Assembly: GCA_004123355.1 (NCBI GenBank)
Contig: SCHM01000001.1
Span: forward strand, 3,712,001-3,776,000
DNA from: Amphirosellinia nigrospora
Taxonomy: Eukaryota > Ascomycota > Sordariomycetes > Xylariales > Xylariaceae
Direction of reading: 5' to 3'
DNA length: 64,000 nt
Of this stretch, positions 38,819-51,622 are shown piece by piece. Both the position numbers and the translations under genes were made by a program. Numbering within the stretch: the stretch's first letter is position 1; each line of letters starts with the position of its first letter. The notes under the pieces are model-generated. The model searched no databases. It was not told where the DNA came from and was given only the letters and a program-made list of their open reading frames with translations.

Positions 38819-39701
38819 ATGTCTCGCAAGGGCGTCGGACTGGCGGCATTCGACCGCTCGCGGCTGACGTCGGCGCAGTTCGCATCGCACGGCAACTCGC
38901 TGCGCAGCACCAACGCGCAGGCGCTCGAGACCCAGCTGGCCGTGTTCCGGTCGCTGCTCCAGCAGTTCGCACAGACGCACGCCAAGGACATCCGGTCGAA
39001 CCCGTCGTTCCGCGCACAGTTCGCGCGCATGTGCGCCGCCATCGGCGTGGACCCGCTCGCCTCGTCCAACAACAACAACAACAGCGGCGGCGGCGGTGGG
39101 AGCATATGGGCCCAGCTGCTGGGTCGGAGCGTCAATGACTTTTATTTCGAGCTCGCTGTCCGCGTCGTCGAGGTCTGTGGCGCCACGCGCGGCGAGAACG
39201 GCGGTCTGATCGGCGTTCTGGAGCTCAGGGATAGGGTCATGAAGGGTCGAATGGAAGGTGCTCCTGAGGTGACTGAGTATGTAGCCTCCTATTCTGTCCG
39301 CTCGCCTTCCATCTTTTTGTGATAAGCTTGGGGCTTGGTATGGGCTGCTCTGCTAATCCTATTGTTAGAGATGATGTCCTTCGGGCCGTGGCTACACTTA
39401 AGCCCCTTGGGTCCAGCTACTCGGTCATGAAAGTTGGCAACAAGTCGTATATACGATCAGTGCCTAAAGAACTAAACACCGACCAAAGCGCCGTTCTTGA
39501 AGCCGTCCAGGTTTTAGGCTATGTCAGCGTCTCCATGCTGATGGTGAACCTGCGCTGGACGAGGGCTCGAGCACAGACCGCGGTAGAAGATCTCCTGGCG
39601 AGGGCATGCTTTGGGTCGACAAACAAGCCTCCGAATGGGAGTACTGGAGCCCAAGCTTCATTATGGTGGACTCTTCCGACGAGATAAGGACCGGAGGATG
39701 A
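38819..39701 (+). CDS. SNF8: ESCRT-II subunit Snf8/Vps22 (EAP30) (one-base frameshift near the C-terminus)
   Basis: Two exons, 38819-39276 and 39369-39701; about 263 residues. The opening SRKGVGLAAFDR and the following helical region, with QLAVFRSLLQQFAQTHAKDI and NPSFRAQFARMCAAIGVDPLAS, are the EAP30 signature. The C-terminal half forms tandem winged helices (DVLRAVATLKPLGSSYSV, SVSMLMVNLRW). Snf8 with Vps25 and Vps36 makes the ESCRT-II complex, which sorts ubiquitinated cargo into multivesicular bodies on endosomes. A low-complexity insert (Asn-rich then Gly-rich, SNNNNNSGGGGGS) sits at about residues 80-95, in the loop before WAQLLG. The frame changes in the GGG at 39602-39604. With one more G the protein runs DLLARGMLWVDKQ and WEYWSPSFI to TGA at 39699-39701, the normal family ending. 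Confidence 0.9.
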
Positions 39702-40906
39702 AGTCGATGCCGCAAGTCAGGAATACCCAAACCACCCACGAGTCGAAGCGAACCTTGATTAGTAAGAACCGATGGGTCACGTTCCGCGTCAGCTGATGTC
39801 CAATCGAGAATCTGGGGATTCGGAGCAACGGCTTCCTATTGATATCTCTGTCAACATACAGTATGGAGGCCGAAGAGGACCCTCCTCCGATGGGCAACGA
39901 AACTGACAGATCCACCTTGAACAATTATGCGCAAGAACAGGAGAGGTTGTGGAGCATGTTAGTTCCTGCCAACCTACTTTTTGGAGCAGTATTATAGCAT
40001 GTGAAGTTGATTGTACCGACGAAAAGCTGCGTCTATGCGGTATCTCTAATCATAGCTATAGTAATCTTCCGGCTGTTGATATGTGGATAGCTGGAGATGA
40101 TAGAAATCCCTGAAGGCCGAAAAGGGTGGCCAAATAGGCTCAATTTATTACCTTGTGTACCTACCTTTATTCTCTATCTATGCCAGTCTACGGCTTGGCC
40201 AAATTGGTAGATGTACGGTGAGGCGACAATAGGGGTCGTCTCGTGAGATCTTGATATGAGTTTTTATTCGTCCACCTGAGGGTGTGTAACGCTGTCCATG
40301 ACAATAATTACTATAAACGAGCACGAGGTATACGGCCTAATGCATTTCTATGGATTTAACATTAATTGGACCGCCGGTGCCTTGAGTTTAATATGGCATT
40401 TCTGTCCAGCAGTTTAACCCCGAAGGTATGGTATGGTACATGCATGTCTCCTCCTAATTCATTACGACCTCCCATCGGCGTTCTCGTCACTAATATACTT
40501 CGAACAATGCACCTATTATATTAAGGAATGGTCCCTGTTCACGCTGACTCTTTCTAATGACTTCTGTCTCTTGATCTACATGTATAATGTGTGCTGCTCT
40601 TGATATAGAAGAGAAGAAAAAAATACAAAAAGAAAGACCGACAGGACTGATGAACAAGCTTGGCCATTAGAGTGGAAAAGAAAAATAAAATTCGAAAATA
40701 AACGATTGCAACCGCCTTGACGGCTCCTATAGACGCCATGCTATGCATATATGTGTGATCACCGCCCCGAAAGTAAATGCACCGTAAATATTTCCGGCTG
40801 GATAAACGTGGCTCTGCCCTATCCATTAGGAGACGGACTCATGGGTATTACTGAGTTGAATAAAAAATCGCTTCTGGCTCGAGTATTGAAATGATTTGTG
40901 CCGAGT
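39702..40906. other. Convergent intergenic region between SNF8 and FMP27
   Basis: Both neighbours end here. No gene is supported; it contains the two 3' UTRs, with A-rich stretches at about 40615-40700. Confidence 0.5.
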
Positions 40907-43900
40907 CTACTCATCTTTGGAGTCATGTCCTTTCAAATCGCTGCCCTCTCGATCCTTACGACGATGGGCTAAAACGTTGAATCTACCCCTTAGGAAACCG
41001 CTGCCGGCAGATTTCCGTCTCTCTTTACTGTTTCCCATGTTGCTACCGCTAGTGCTCGGCCGCGCAGGCTCTAAATATTGGCTGCTACTGCTTGACTTTG
41101 GCCGTCCTAGGTCAATCCCGAGGCCGGTCATTGCTCGACTTCCTGGCGTCATGTTGTAATAGCCCGACGTATTGTTGCCACGGGAGTCGGGCACGTTTCG
41201 GTTGTAGGAGTTTGAAGACGCAACAGAAGAGCTTCTGCTATTTGATCGCTGGATCCCAGAATGACTTGATTGCGAGTCCCTAAGGCTCCTTGGCGGAGAG
41301 CGTGAATAGTCGACAGGACTCGTGGTAATAAGGCTTGATGAGTCGTCACTATTGTCTGCGGCGTTGGACGAGGCCGGAGTAGCGAGAAGGACACTACTAG
41401 TGGCTAATTCACGAAGTTTGCTTTGCTGAGCCGTGTTCGGTCGGTGTTTACTGAACTTGTTGCTGATGATAGCGCCAGTGTGAGAGAGAAGAGCTTTGAG
41501 AACATGGTTCTTTAGGTTCATTGCTAGGTCGAGATTGGACCAGGTCTTGTTGCAATACTCAATAGTAGGAAGCCTGAAGACAAAGTCGTGTACATCCTCA
41601 ATATTGCGTTCAGCTTTGCCCTTATAGCTAAGGCACAGACGAGAGGGCATTCTAATGTATGCAAAGGTCATGTAACTTGAGGCCCGTGTCATCATCTTGG
41701 ATAAATCATCCGAAGGTTCTACCTCCGAGTTGCCGGTTTTCCGAGGGAGTGCAAAGCGGGCCCCCTTCTTGTTTTCACTGTTGGAAGACGCTGTAGAGGA
41801 TCGTCCAATTCCAGGTTTTGGTACATTGTTTGCTCGGAGGGATTCGTAAGATGGTTTTTTACTGGCCGACTTGCCGCCGAATAGCCGGAACATCTGGGTC
41901 CCCTCCCCAGAGTGTATGCTAACGGCCTTCATTTTGGGATTCTCATCGTCATGAGTGCGAGAGTCGAGAGTTAGGGTAGGACAAGACGAAGTTCCAAAGA
42001 ACCGGCTCGCGTGTTGAAGGGCGACTCTTTGTCAGATGCTGCTAAACCGTATCTTCCAGATACTGTTAGAGAATCATCTGCTAGGTCTATTCCGCTCCTG
42101 GAATCACTCGTTCTTGTAATGGATGGCATTTCGGCTAAGTTGTTGGTATCGGCAGCTTGAATGGCTTCCATCTCGGGGAAAATATACTGGAATAGCCTTT
42201 TGCCTACTTCGCGCTCTAGCTGTATCTTCATCGGGAATAGGTTCACCTCGAAATGGTCCATCACAGGTATACCAGCAATGGCTTCGAGCATGTGGAAATA
42301 TACGCGAATCATGTGCGTGTCCTTCAGGTCGGCTAGACGGCCTTTCTCGTCTTCGACATAAGGCCCAATCATCTCGGGATATATTGCATTGGGTATCAGG
42401 TTTAGGCCAATGACCCTGCCGATCTGCAATAAGTTGATGTGTGAGCCATCTGAATTATCTACCCGATCATATTCGACGTCTTTTAGCTGAAGTTCGACCA
42501 ACGGTTCGTGATTGTCCCTGATGAGATGCCAAACAATCTCTCTAGCGGAGATAGTCCATTTTAAGAGAGCGTTGCTTTGTACAGAGTTATCGTACTTTCT
42601 TTGCGATGATGTTATGGCTTTCATCAAAAAGAACAATTCATCTTCGTTGGCTGCGAGGTCTCGTTCTAGTACTAGTCTGTCCTCCCAGCCTTTCCTATCC
42701 AGGTGTTTGGAGTGAATTTGGAAGCGGGTTTTGATCTCCTCCAGGTTCCGAATACGTTCCTGTAGGCTAATGACCATTTCCGGGGTGCCACGGAGATCAC
42801 TGAAATCTGATGCTAGCATGATTTTCTCCAATCTTTCGCTCCTAGTCTTCTCTAAAGGTTCGCTGTATAGGAGTAGATCGAGAACTATGACGTACATGGC
42901 GTAATACTGGGACGAATTGCATAGCGCTCGAGCCTGGGGAAACTCGACCCAGAGGTTATCCATCCTGCTATCTGTGCCGTCTAATGCTGGGGTGTTGCCT
43001 TCGACATTGTTAACCTCATCGTTGTACTTTAGCCGGAGCGTGTTGAACTTCTCGTATCTTAAAATGGCGGAGGTTTTTTGTACGATACGCTTGAAGCCGA
43101 AGGGGTCCGACTGAAAATCGAACATCACCTCCATAGGAACCCACGGCGGCCAAGAAGAACCAGCAGGCGTTCCATATCTATTCCCGGAATACTTCGAGAG
43201 AATTTGGTCTAAGAACCATTTTTGGTGGGTAACGAAGAATTGCGCACTGTCCATACGAAGTAAGAACCGCCTTTGTACCAAGCCACTGACAGGATCAGAT
43301 AACCTGGCCTTCTCCATAACCTCAACGACCTTGAGTTCCATGCCCTTGGCCGTCACCAATATAACATGTTTCTTATTTTTATCGCTCTGAAGCTGGATTT
43401 GGGGCGCAATAAGGCGAACGTGGAAGCTATTTTGAGGGGCAAAATCCTCGGCAATACCGCCTGTAATGTCCTCCATGTTTGCATTAATTGTGCCTTCGGA
43501 TGTGTTAGAATTCTCAGCATTGACATATCCGGCCGTCTTTGAGAATCTGCTTGATTCGGTATTCTATGTCATCATTGGTCTCGCCGGCTTGAGCATCATT
43601 TTTGGGAATCCGCGAGCCCTTGGGAGCAGGCGAGGGTGCTCTGGTCTGTTGTTTTGTTTTGCTCTGTTTGCTCTTCTACAATATCAAGGATGAACTTTAC
43701 AGCCGGTCGAGACAGATAGTAAACAAACCCGCGTCGTTGGCTGACTTGATGGCTGTATCGGAGAATAATGTTTCGTAATAAATTATTCCATTTCAGCTGC
43801 ATGTTGTGGACAACAAACCTGTTCTTGAAATCGCTTGCGAACTCTGCGCCCGACGGTACCTTCACACCAATCTCACTGGAGTTTTCAGACCAGTGATCCG

Positions 43901-46900
43901 GGTCTTTGTTCTCTTGCTCACTGGTCGTGATCTTGTAGGCCATTTGATGTAACATGGACTCCATAAACGAGCGTTTATCTCGAAGGACGCCGGTATGCTT
44001 ATTCAAGCTTTCGTATTCGGCCCGAACATCGGGATCGTTGCCCATTCGCGACTCGGCGTCGGAAGTATTGCCTATGTTGTTCATGATCTGGCTATCTAAT
44101 TGATCGAGTCGAGACTGAATGAGTTGTGATTGTACCCTTCTTGGATCATCGTCTTGTCTCATGATGCATGAGTGTGTTGGTTCGTTTCCAAAAGGACTGG
44201 TGCGGTCTGGGTCTCCATCAATTGTGCCCCAATGTCAGTTTGGCGAAAGTAGGTTACACGTGGGGAATACGCGAGTGGTAGGATTTTGGTATCCGGATTC
44301 GGTTCTGATGGAAGAATCCAATCGAGCTCGACAAAATCATCCATATCAATCCAGCTGAAGTCGCGATCTGGGATTGTGAAATGCGAAAGATCAGCAGCGT
44401 CATCTAGATCTTGTTGCGCAAGTAAGGTTGAAAGGGAATTTCTCTTCACAGCCTCAGTTGTAGTGCCTCTGATACTAGCGGAAACCGCACGCACATCTGC
44501 TGACAGTAGATCAAGTTGAGCGGCGTGAATCTTCATTCCGGTCGTTCTGCTATTGGCTTTGGTGTTCTTGATTCCAACATCTCGCGTATTAAACTCCTCT
44601 CGGCGTTGGTGAATGTCAAGCATGAAGCTATCGAATCTAACTTTAATGCCTGTTGCTGATACGTCATTTTCAGAGTAGTTTTCGGCGTCCTTGTGCTTGT
44701 ATATGTGACTGAGGAATAGGGGCGCGAAGAGGAGATTGTATTTGATAGTGCCTAGATGCCTTCCAAATTTCTTGCTATTCTTCTCTCTTCCCGGCCAAAG
44801 AGATCCTTGACGGATCGGAGGGACATAGGTCCGCTAAAAAGAGACCACCAGGCGAAGAAATGAGTAAAAATCTCGGAGTTAAGTGGACAGTGTTGTAGCT
44901 CCTAGTGGGCGGTTGTAATTTGGAGGACGTCCAATTACGATCGATTGGCGCTCTAACAGCAATAGAAAGATGAATATGCTGGCTTCGGAAGCCGCGAAAG
45001 GCGTCGTAAGGAATGGCCTTGTTGTGCGATTTGGCATATGTAGGCGCTTTCAATATCACTTCATAATGTGGCTTGAAGCTAAAGTCTCGCTCTCCATCAA
45101 CAATAGCGCGTTCAAAGACGAGGCCCGCCATCCACTGGACATTGCCTGATAGCTTCATAATGACCTTTTTGAAGGCTATACCTCCTTTATGACTGGAGTC
45201 ACTAGTTATGCTATCATTTTCGCGTATGCCGCGAGCCTCTTCTCGAGCATAATGGCTGAAATCGGGCACCGCAAGGACGTATTCGCCACTGTCAACGGCC
45301 ATGAACTTTTTTGGGTCGTCCTCGGTGTGGATATTCCATTTGACGTTGTTTCGCCAGCACATTAGAAACCCGGCGCCATTTCCAATGACGGCGTATGGGT
45401 CTCTGGAACCCTTCAAAGCAAAGTGGACATCTCCGCCTCCTTTCCACGCGACCCGAACCCGAGAATGGAAGTTTAGCCGGATCTTGTCCAGAATCCGACT
45501 CGCTCTGATGGATCTAGTTGGGGCTTTGTAAAAGATTCGATAACCATCATCATATCTTGGATCGCAGGCTGATATGAAGGACCCCAGGTAATCCGAGTCG
45601 GGTTGGCTGTGTTCAGATCTACGTGCATATCTGAGTAAGACTTTACAGGCCCAATGGTACGGCGAACAGCTATAGCGAAGCTGCCATTTGACATTCCAGG
45701 TTCCAGATTACTGGAGGGGTGATCTGAACCTTTATTCCGAGACGCTTCATGACCGCGATATTCCTCGGCAATGACAAAATCGGTTTTGAGGGACAGTGCT
45801 GGTAGCTTAGATGACTGACCGGGCTTCAATGCAGGGACATGAAGTAAGGGAAGAGGATAGTCTCGGAGTGTTACCTTCGCCTCGCTCATTGTAATCTGAA
45901 TATTCATGGGGATAAGGAGAGAGTACTGCATGTCTTTTGGCATTCCTTTACCGACCTGGTGAAGAAACTCGGGAAGTTTGTTCAACGCAAAAGACGGCTT
46001 ATCAATCAAGACATGTAGTTCATGAATAATTGTGGCCATAAGTGCCGGCCGTTGAGGCACTTCGAGAATTCTCTCAGTATCCTCAAGATCGTCAGGGACG
46101 TGGTCGCTTCCCCAGAATAAGCTCCGTAGTTCTTGGATGCCTTGTCGTGCTGTGAGAAAATGATGGTCAATGCGTTTTTTCCAGCTTTGCGCATTATGTT
46201 CATGTAACCTCATCCTTGCTTCCTGGATTGTAATATGCGCACTACCAGTCATATCACGAATACCCTCTGGGTCATAACGGGGGTTTCGGTTCCGTGGAGC
46301 CTCACTCCGAGATCGATCGTCCCTCTTATGCTGCGTCAGGCGATCCTCGCTCTTACTGCGTCCCCACGGGCTCGTATTTGTGGCCCGTCCTCTTGCCATT
46401 GCCGAGCGGTTGCGAAAACGGGTTGAATCTCTCTTCATTTCCTCGTCCTGTATTTTCTTGACTTTAACACGGAAAGCGTCCTCTCGAGCAATTCGTTGTT
46501 GTTGCTCTACTCGGCCGGCTCTGTATATCATGCCAAGCTTCCACTCAAACGCACCATCCTCTAGTTCGAACATCAAGTTGCGAGCCCGTATGGACACTTT
46601 CGGCACGTTTTTTGGCTTTTCTGGGGCCTTGTCGAGTATGTACTCATTAGTTCCTGTCTTGAATCGATGATGCAGTTGCTGGCTCGCTTTGATGACGTTG
46701 ATGAAGTTATCAGATATTTTATTTATGATGAGCTCGTGGGAACGGCAAGTCTGACAGCCTCTGTCACTACATCAACCATCTTGTCATCCTGAATACTACC
46801 GTTAGACGCTTTCCTTCGCGATTCTCGGTAATCTAGGCGGAATGATTTTATGCTTGCAATCCGAGCCCAAACGCCTGGCATCCTAGGAGCACCAGCATAT

Positions 46901-49651
46901 AAACGAATTAACTTGGAGCCAAAGTATGGAGCCAACCATCGTTGACGGCCGGCTTCCACACCATATAATTGCAACATGAGCGGAGGATCAGCCGGCATTT
47001 CTGCTTTAATCTGGATCAAGGCAGCCTTGCAATCAACTGTCACTAGCTCTTTAGAAAACTTGGAAACTGTATCTGCACCTGCACTACTCGAGAATGGTGA
47101 TTCGGGAGATAGCAAGGTGATGGGGATCTGGTTAGACTGTGGACTGGAGGGTGTCGAGGACGGGGAATCTCTTGCAAATGCTCTTCGTAGAACCATAATA
47201 GCAATGCCAACTGAATAATGGCGGAAGAGCGAATATTGGACAAGGAGAGTTCGCAGATGAGAGTGGACATGAAGGACCGGACTATGCGCATCACTGTGGG
47301 TTGAAAAAGCAACCTCAAAGCGAGGCATGTGAATGAACGGTTCGACCTCCCATTTATCAGGCCCTTCATTTATAAAGCTTCCAACCCCTGATATGTATAG
47401 CAATTCTCCGACCATCCCCTCCTGCTGTAGTTTTTTTCGAGGAGACGACGGCGTAGACATGGAGCTTAAAATATCTGGATCAGGAACTAATGGTCGACTT
47501 GCTGCTCGTCTTCTGGATAGCGGTCGTTGCCGTACATGGTCCATTCTTTGGGCTCGGTATTCAGCCGACCACGTGTCTACTTGGAGGATTACACCACGCG
47601 TGGTTCCGGGGAAATCATCATCAACGCCTGTGATCTCGGCACTGAAATCATCGACCTGGACGGTAAAATGCAAAAACCACTGTGGCAACGCTCGTAGAAT
47701 ATTTTGTGACCTCGATGTTTTCGGGGTAGCGCGCTTGTCAGGTTCAACCCTCAGTTTGAGCTGACGAATAATTTGGCGTATACCCTTAGTAATTTCTGGG
47801 CGAGTCATTCGAATAGCGAAGGTTTGGAGGTGGCCATTCGCAATGACATGGACGTCAGGCGCTGCAGATAACTGCACTTTCAAATCAAAGGAGTCGGTAT
47901 CGATGAGATCAAAGCGGCTACCTTGCGTCGTCTGGTAATAGAGATGATGGGTTTGTATTCGCATCGACGAGGCTAATGAATAATGTACGTCCGCTACAGC
48001 AGAGTGAAATGACTCAAGATCAACAGAAATGGATGAAATGGAAGAGATGATGAGGTCAAAGTCATCGGGGTCGTCAGTCTTCTGCACTGGGGTAACGCAA
48101 TCCTGAGGACTGGCTCGTGCATTGAGAACTTGATATTGGCCTTGGGAAGCAGCCGCGAAATAAGTCTGTGCCTCTGTTGGGAGGGTACTTTGGGAGGTTT
48201 AGGTTTGGGCTGGAGGAGTGCCAGGAGTACCGGAAGACGTTTGGGTCCAGGTCCACACACGGTGATGTAACGACAGAGTTGGCAAAAAGGATGTTGGCAT
48301 TTCTTTCTTCGGCGCTTCTGCCTTCCGATAGCTCGACTGTCTTCGACGGTAATGTTGTTTTTACTGTCGTAGTAGCCATAGGTATATATGCTATTCTTTC
48401 TGGCTTTCCTTGACCATCATCGAGACCGACGGAGACAGATAGGGCTGCCGCGAGAGCCTCATGAGCTATGGCGTTAGATGGAAAATACATTCGATGCGCC
48501 GGGGATTTGGGATCCAGTCTGTGCAAGTCAATACCGACCTCCTTCATCGACGCGTTAAGCAGCAGAGGCGAGCCTGTGGATCGCACAGTCTGCACTTTTT
48601 TTGTCAGAGAGACGAAGCTCACTGCGAATTGGACCTCTTTAATACCGCGAAGAATGGAGCTCACGAATTCTTTAGAGTCAGAGACAGCCTGCATCAAGTC
48701 CGAATCTGTGCTGCCGGGTTCATCAATCTCTCGAATGATGTTGTTCACGGAAATCTGAATCGAATCAGCCTGTTTATGAATGCTCATATGTCGACTCCGT
48801 AGCCTTTTTGATCTCTCAACGCAGACCTGAACGTCGTCATACGGCACGTGCACTCGGCCAAGCTTAAGAGCGATGGCAGCATCTCGAAGGCCATCCATGT
48901 TATCGTATAAAAACCCATGCACATTCAGTGTAGCGCTATCAAGAACCTCGATGGCTTCACCACCTTTGGCGGTAAAGAGGATGCTCTTCAGCGTAACGAT
49001 CCACTCCGCCGGCTGTTTTTGAAGTCGCTTCTCGGCCCTGGACTGGAAGAAGAATCGCGCGCGGTCAACTAACCGGCGCCTCGTATCTAGCGCTATAGTG
49101 AAGCTGCCGAACTGCACTTTGCCGACGTCCACAACGTGCACAGTGGAGTCAGTCGCCACAACATCTACCATTCGTATCCATCGAACATTGCGGTGTAGCT
49201 TCTTCAGACGCTCTTTCACTTTAGTTAGCTGTTTCCAAGTTGCGCTACGAGGTATCAAAGGGGCTCGTCTCGGAAGCGAGTTCCCGGCCGTAGCCTTAGG
49301 GGGGCTGCTGTGCTCATCCCGACTAGTACCACCCTCGTCATCGCTCGTGGCGAATACGTTCGATTTCTGACCTTCCAACTCCTTGATGTCTAGCGTGACA
49401 GCAAGCTCGCTGACAACGATACTAAGCCAAGTAGGTTGCGAGAAGGTCGGGCGATGGAGATGGAGCCCAAGACCGCGGATTTCGAGCTTGACACCGTCTC
49501 TTGGTGTGTAGGCTAGACGGCGGAGGGAGAAGTAGCCGACTCGCTGGATCGAGATACCGGTGACAATACGAAGGACGGCGAAAAGAACGAAGGACGACAG
49601 GTACAGGACGACGAAGATGCCGAAGAGGAAGGTCGGATCGAGGAGCGCCAT
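40907..49651 (-). CDS. FMP27: Fmp27/Hobbit (BLTP2-type) giant bridge-like lipid transfer protein, with about ten single-base frameshifts
   Basis: One minus-strand gene of 8.7 kb, about 2,900 residues, apparently intronless. It starts MALLDPTFLFGIFVVLYLSS, an N-terminal membrane anchor followed by the chorein-like opening (RLAYTPRDGVKLEIRGLGL). Family signature regions follow in order: the GFW-DK region at about 45480-45510, the SW region (FSWIDMDDFVELDW) at about 44336-44365, the WPPW motif (codons at 43141-43152), then a Ser-rich basic tail to the stop at 40907. Yeast Fmp27/Hob1 and Hob2 form long hydrophobic grooves moving lipids at ER-plasma membrane contacts. Breaks: 48232-48233, 48089-48092, 46738-46740, 45488-45489, 44836-44840, 44817-44818, 44209-44211, about 43635-43665, 43529-43536 and 42006-42012. 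Most are cured by one added base in a short run and rejoin conserved sequence on both sides. Two need two bases or the removal of one. This scatter argues for sequencing error, not introns. Small introns at the 43.5-43.7 kb breaks cannot be excluded. Confidence 0.88.
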
Positions 49652-51046
49652 GGCGATGACGCCTCAGCCTCAGCCTCGGGCAAGGGCAGAGCAGGGCGCG
49701 TGTCGTTGGACTTGGTTTGGCTTGCTGGAGCAGTAGTTCATCGCATTAGCAAAGGTCCGGGTCGAACTACAACCGGGGAATACTACGCAGTCCGGCTTAC
49801 ATGGTCGCGTTGAGTGCTAGTGATTCTAGCATCATACAGGGTTCAAGAGCTCGCGAGAATCCATTTCGCCGACCATTCGCCAAAACACCCCGCGGACGAT
49901 CAAGAGCCAAGCGCAAGTGCTAGTGATGGAGGGCGTTCAACTACGACTTGCGTTTGGTTGGCGTAGGTAATGAGTAGGGCTTTGATGGTCTCGACTTTAC
50001 GTGGACGGTGTTTGAGGACAACTAAAAGTCTAAACTGCACGAAAAAGACACGTGAGTGTGCGACTGTTCAAGATGGATTGATTCGGACGCTGATACGGGG
50101 TATAGGCACGTACAGTAGGTAAAAAGACGAGGTATGGCAAACGAAGAGGGCTCTTACGTAATGAACAAAGGGAGGCGGCTCAAGACTCAAGCCACAAAGA
50201 TAAGCACGACTTACAGGCGATGTTGTGTAACATTTATTCCAAGTAGGCGCGAAACAATTAAGTTGCCGACCAAATGTCGAACTTGCATTTAGGCCAGGCC
50301 TTATGTTAGGTACCCACATGGATGTACTATTAAGTATTTAAGCTATGCCAGGTACAAATAAGGTTACCATACCTCCAGTCTGGTTGCCACAATACGCAAT
50401 ATCATTGTTATAATAATCCTCCTGCCATCGCTGCCCTTGCTCCTTATCCGCGCTTGCGGCTCCAGATTGCTAGATTGTCAGATTGTTAGCTGGGGTTCTA
50501 GTGAGGAACATGTGGATCAGACAGCTCGGCAACCTCCGCTGTATTTAATGTTGGTGGGCTTTGCCCCTGGCGCATGACTGAGGTACAGATTCTAGTATCA
50601 ACGAACATCTTGTGTTCGAACTTTAAATCTACCCCTGCTCCTGCTAATACTTATTCATTGATTACATGTAAGTTAGTACCAGGTACTAGTCATCGTCGGT
50701 GAGCCTTGAGTATTTTTAATCGGATTTGCTGCGTAGATGCAATTCAAGCTTTTCTGGAGAGGTCCATTTTAGATGATATCTGTCAAAAGAGAGACCACCG
50801 CCCGGACGGCTTGTCGATTGATCTAGGAATTGGCGTATATATGCTGACAATATCTACTGTTATATGATCACATTCGCAGTAATCAATTGTGTCGCAACGC
50901 AATCTCACAAAAGCATGTTCGATTCCGGCCCACGTTCTAGATTTTCGCATCCTCCGCCCAGCAACAGAAGCTAGGTAATGCAATTAAAAAAAAGTTTTTA
51001 TTTGATAGAATAAAAAAAACAATTATGTATTACTTTATAGTTCGAG
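49652..51046. other. FMP27 promoter and intergenic region
   Basis: No gene is supported. GC-rich sequence immediately upstream of FMP27 is its likely promoter. Around 50985-51055 are A-rich runs (A8, A8, A9) next to the structured RNA candidate. Confidence 0.45.
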
Positions 51047-51161
51047 AAAAAAAAAGGCAACTCCTGTACGAACCAGTATTCCCGTTTCGGGTGTACTGGC
51101 AGTATAAGACATTAAACCCGAAAAACCCTCCAACGAGTTTTCTCTAACCATTGAGTTATCC
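51047..51161 (-). ncRNA. Candidate Pol III-type tRNA-like RNA
   Basis: Read on the minus strand from 51161: GGATAACTCAATGGTTAGAG resembles a box A (D-arm) start, and GGTTCGTAC at about 51066-51074 resembles box B. The 106-nt unit ends GAGTTGCC and is followed at once by T9 (51055-51047), a Pol III terminator. The 5' GG..AACTC can pair with the 3' GAGTT.CC to close the molecule. Inside are two hairpins: GAAAACTC/GAGGGTTTTTC, and CCAGTA/TACTGG with an inner CCCG-AAA-CGGG. It is not a normal tRNA: no cloverleaf D stem or clear anticodon arm fits. It could be a SINE head, a decayed tRNA, a small RNA gene, or chance. Confidence 0.35.
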
Positions 51162-51622
51162 ATTACCTGCAAAGTGCCGAAGCACCTGCAGAGCGGAGTA
51201 GGCTGAAGGGGTACGCTGACAACTGGGTATATATGGTAGCAAACAACTCCCCAACGGTATTGGTTACGGTTCTACTTTTGGGAGGTTTCCTCCATAAACA
51301 AAGTCTCAATGGCAAGGCACAGAGATCCCATTTTTGGTGTATGGCACACGAATACTTAATCTTCAATAATTAGAAAACTTGACATTGAAAACACGTGCAA
51401 GATGCATCAATATCAATTATGTACTACATTTATTGAGTCATGGCGTCAAAGCCCAGTAATACCTAAGGCACCCGAACGGCTGCCTTCACCAAAACGCCTG
51501 GCCTCTTACGCTTATACAGGTGGCCACCATCTAAGTATTTGCCCAGAACTCCGCTATTGCCTGGTGACACCTGTTGCCAGCTATCCCATAATGATAATCT
51601 CTATGAGAACGCCTCAAAAATG
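51162..51622. other. 3' flank of the YML020W-like gene
   Basis: AT-rich, no gene seen; presumably its 3' UTR and terminator region. Confidence 0.4.

Noticed and set aside
43466-43693. Small plus-strand membrane protein frame
   Set aside because: It lies antisense to FMP27 coding sequence and arises from the same bases.
41971-49651. Several separate minus-strand genes in place of one
   Set aside because: The fragments carry successive regions of the Fmp27 family in the right order with almost no gap, and each break is a one- or two-base shift.
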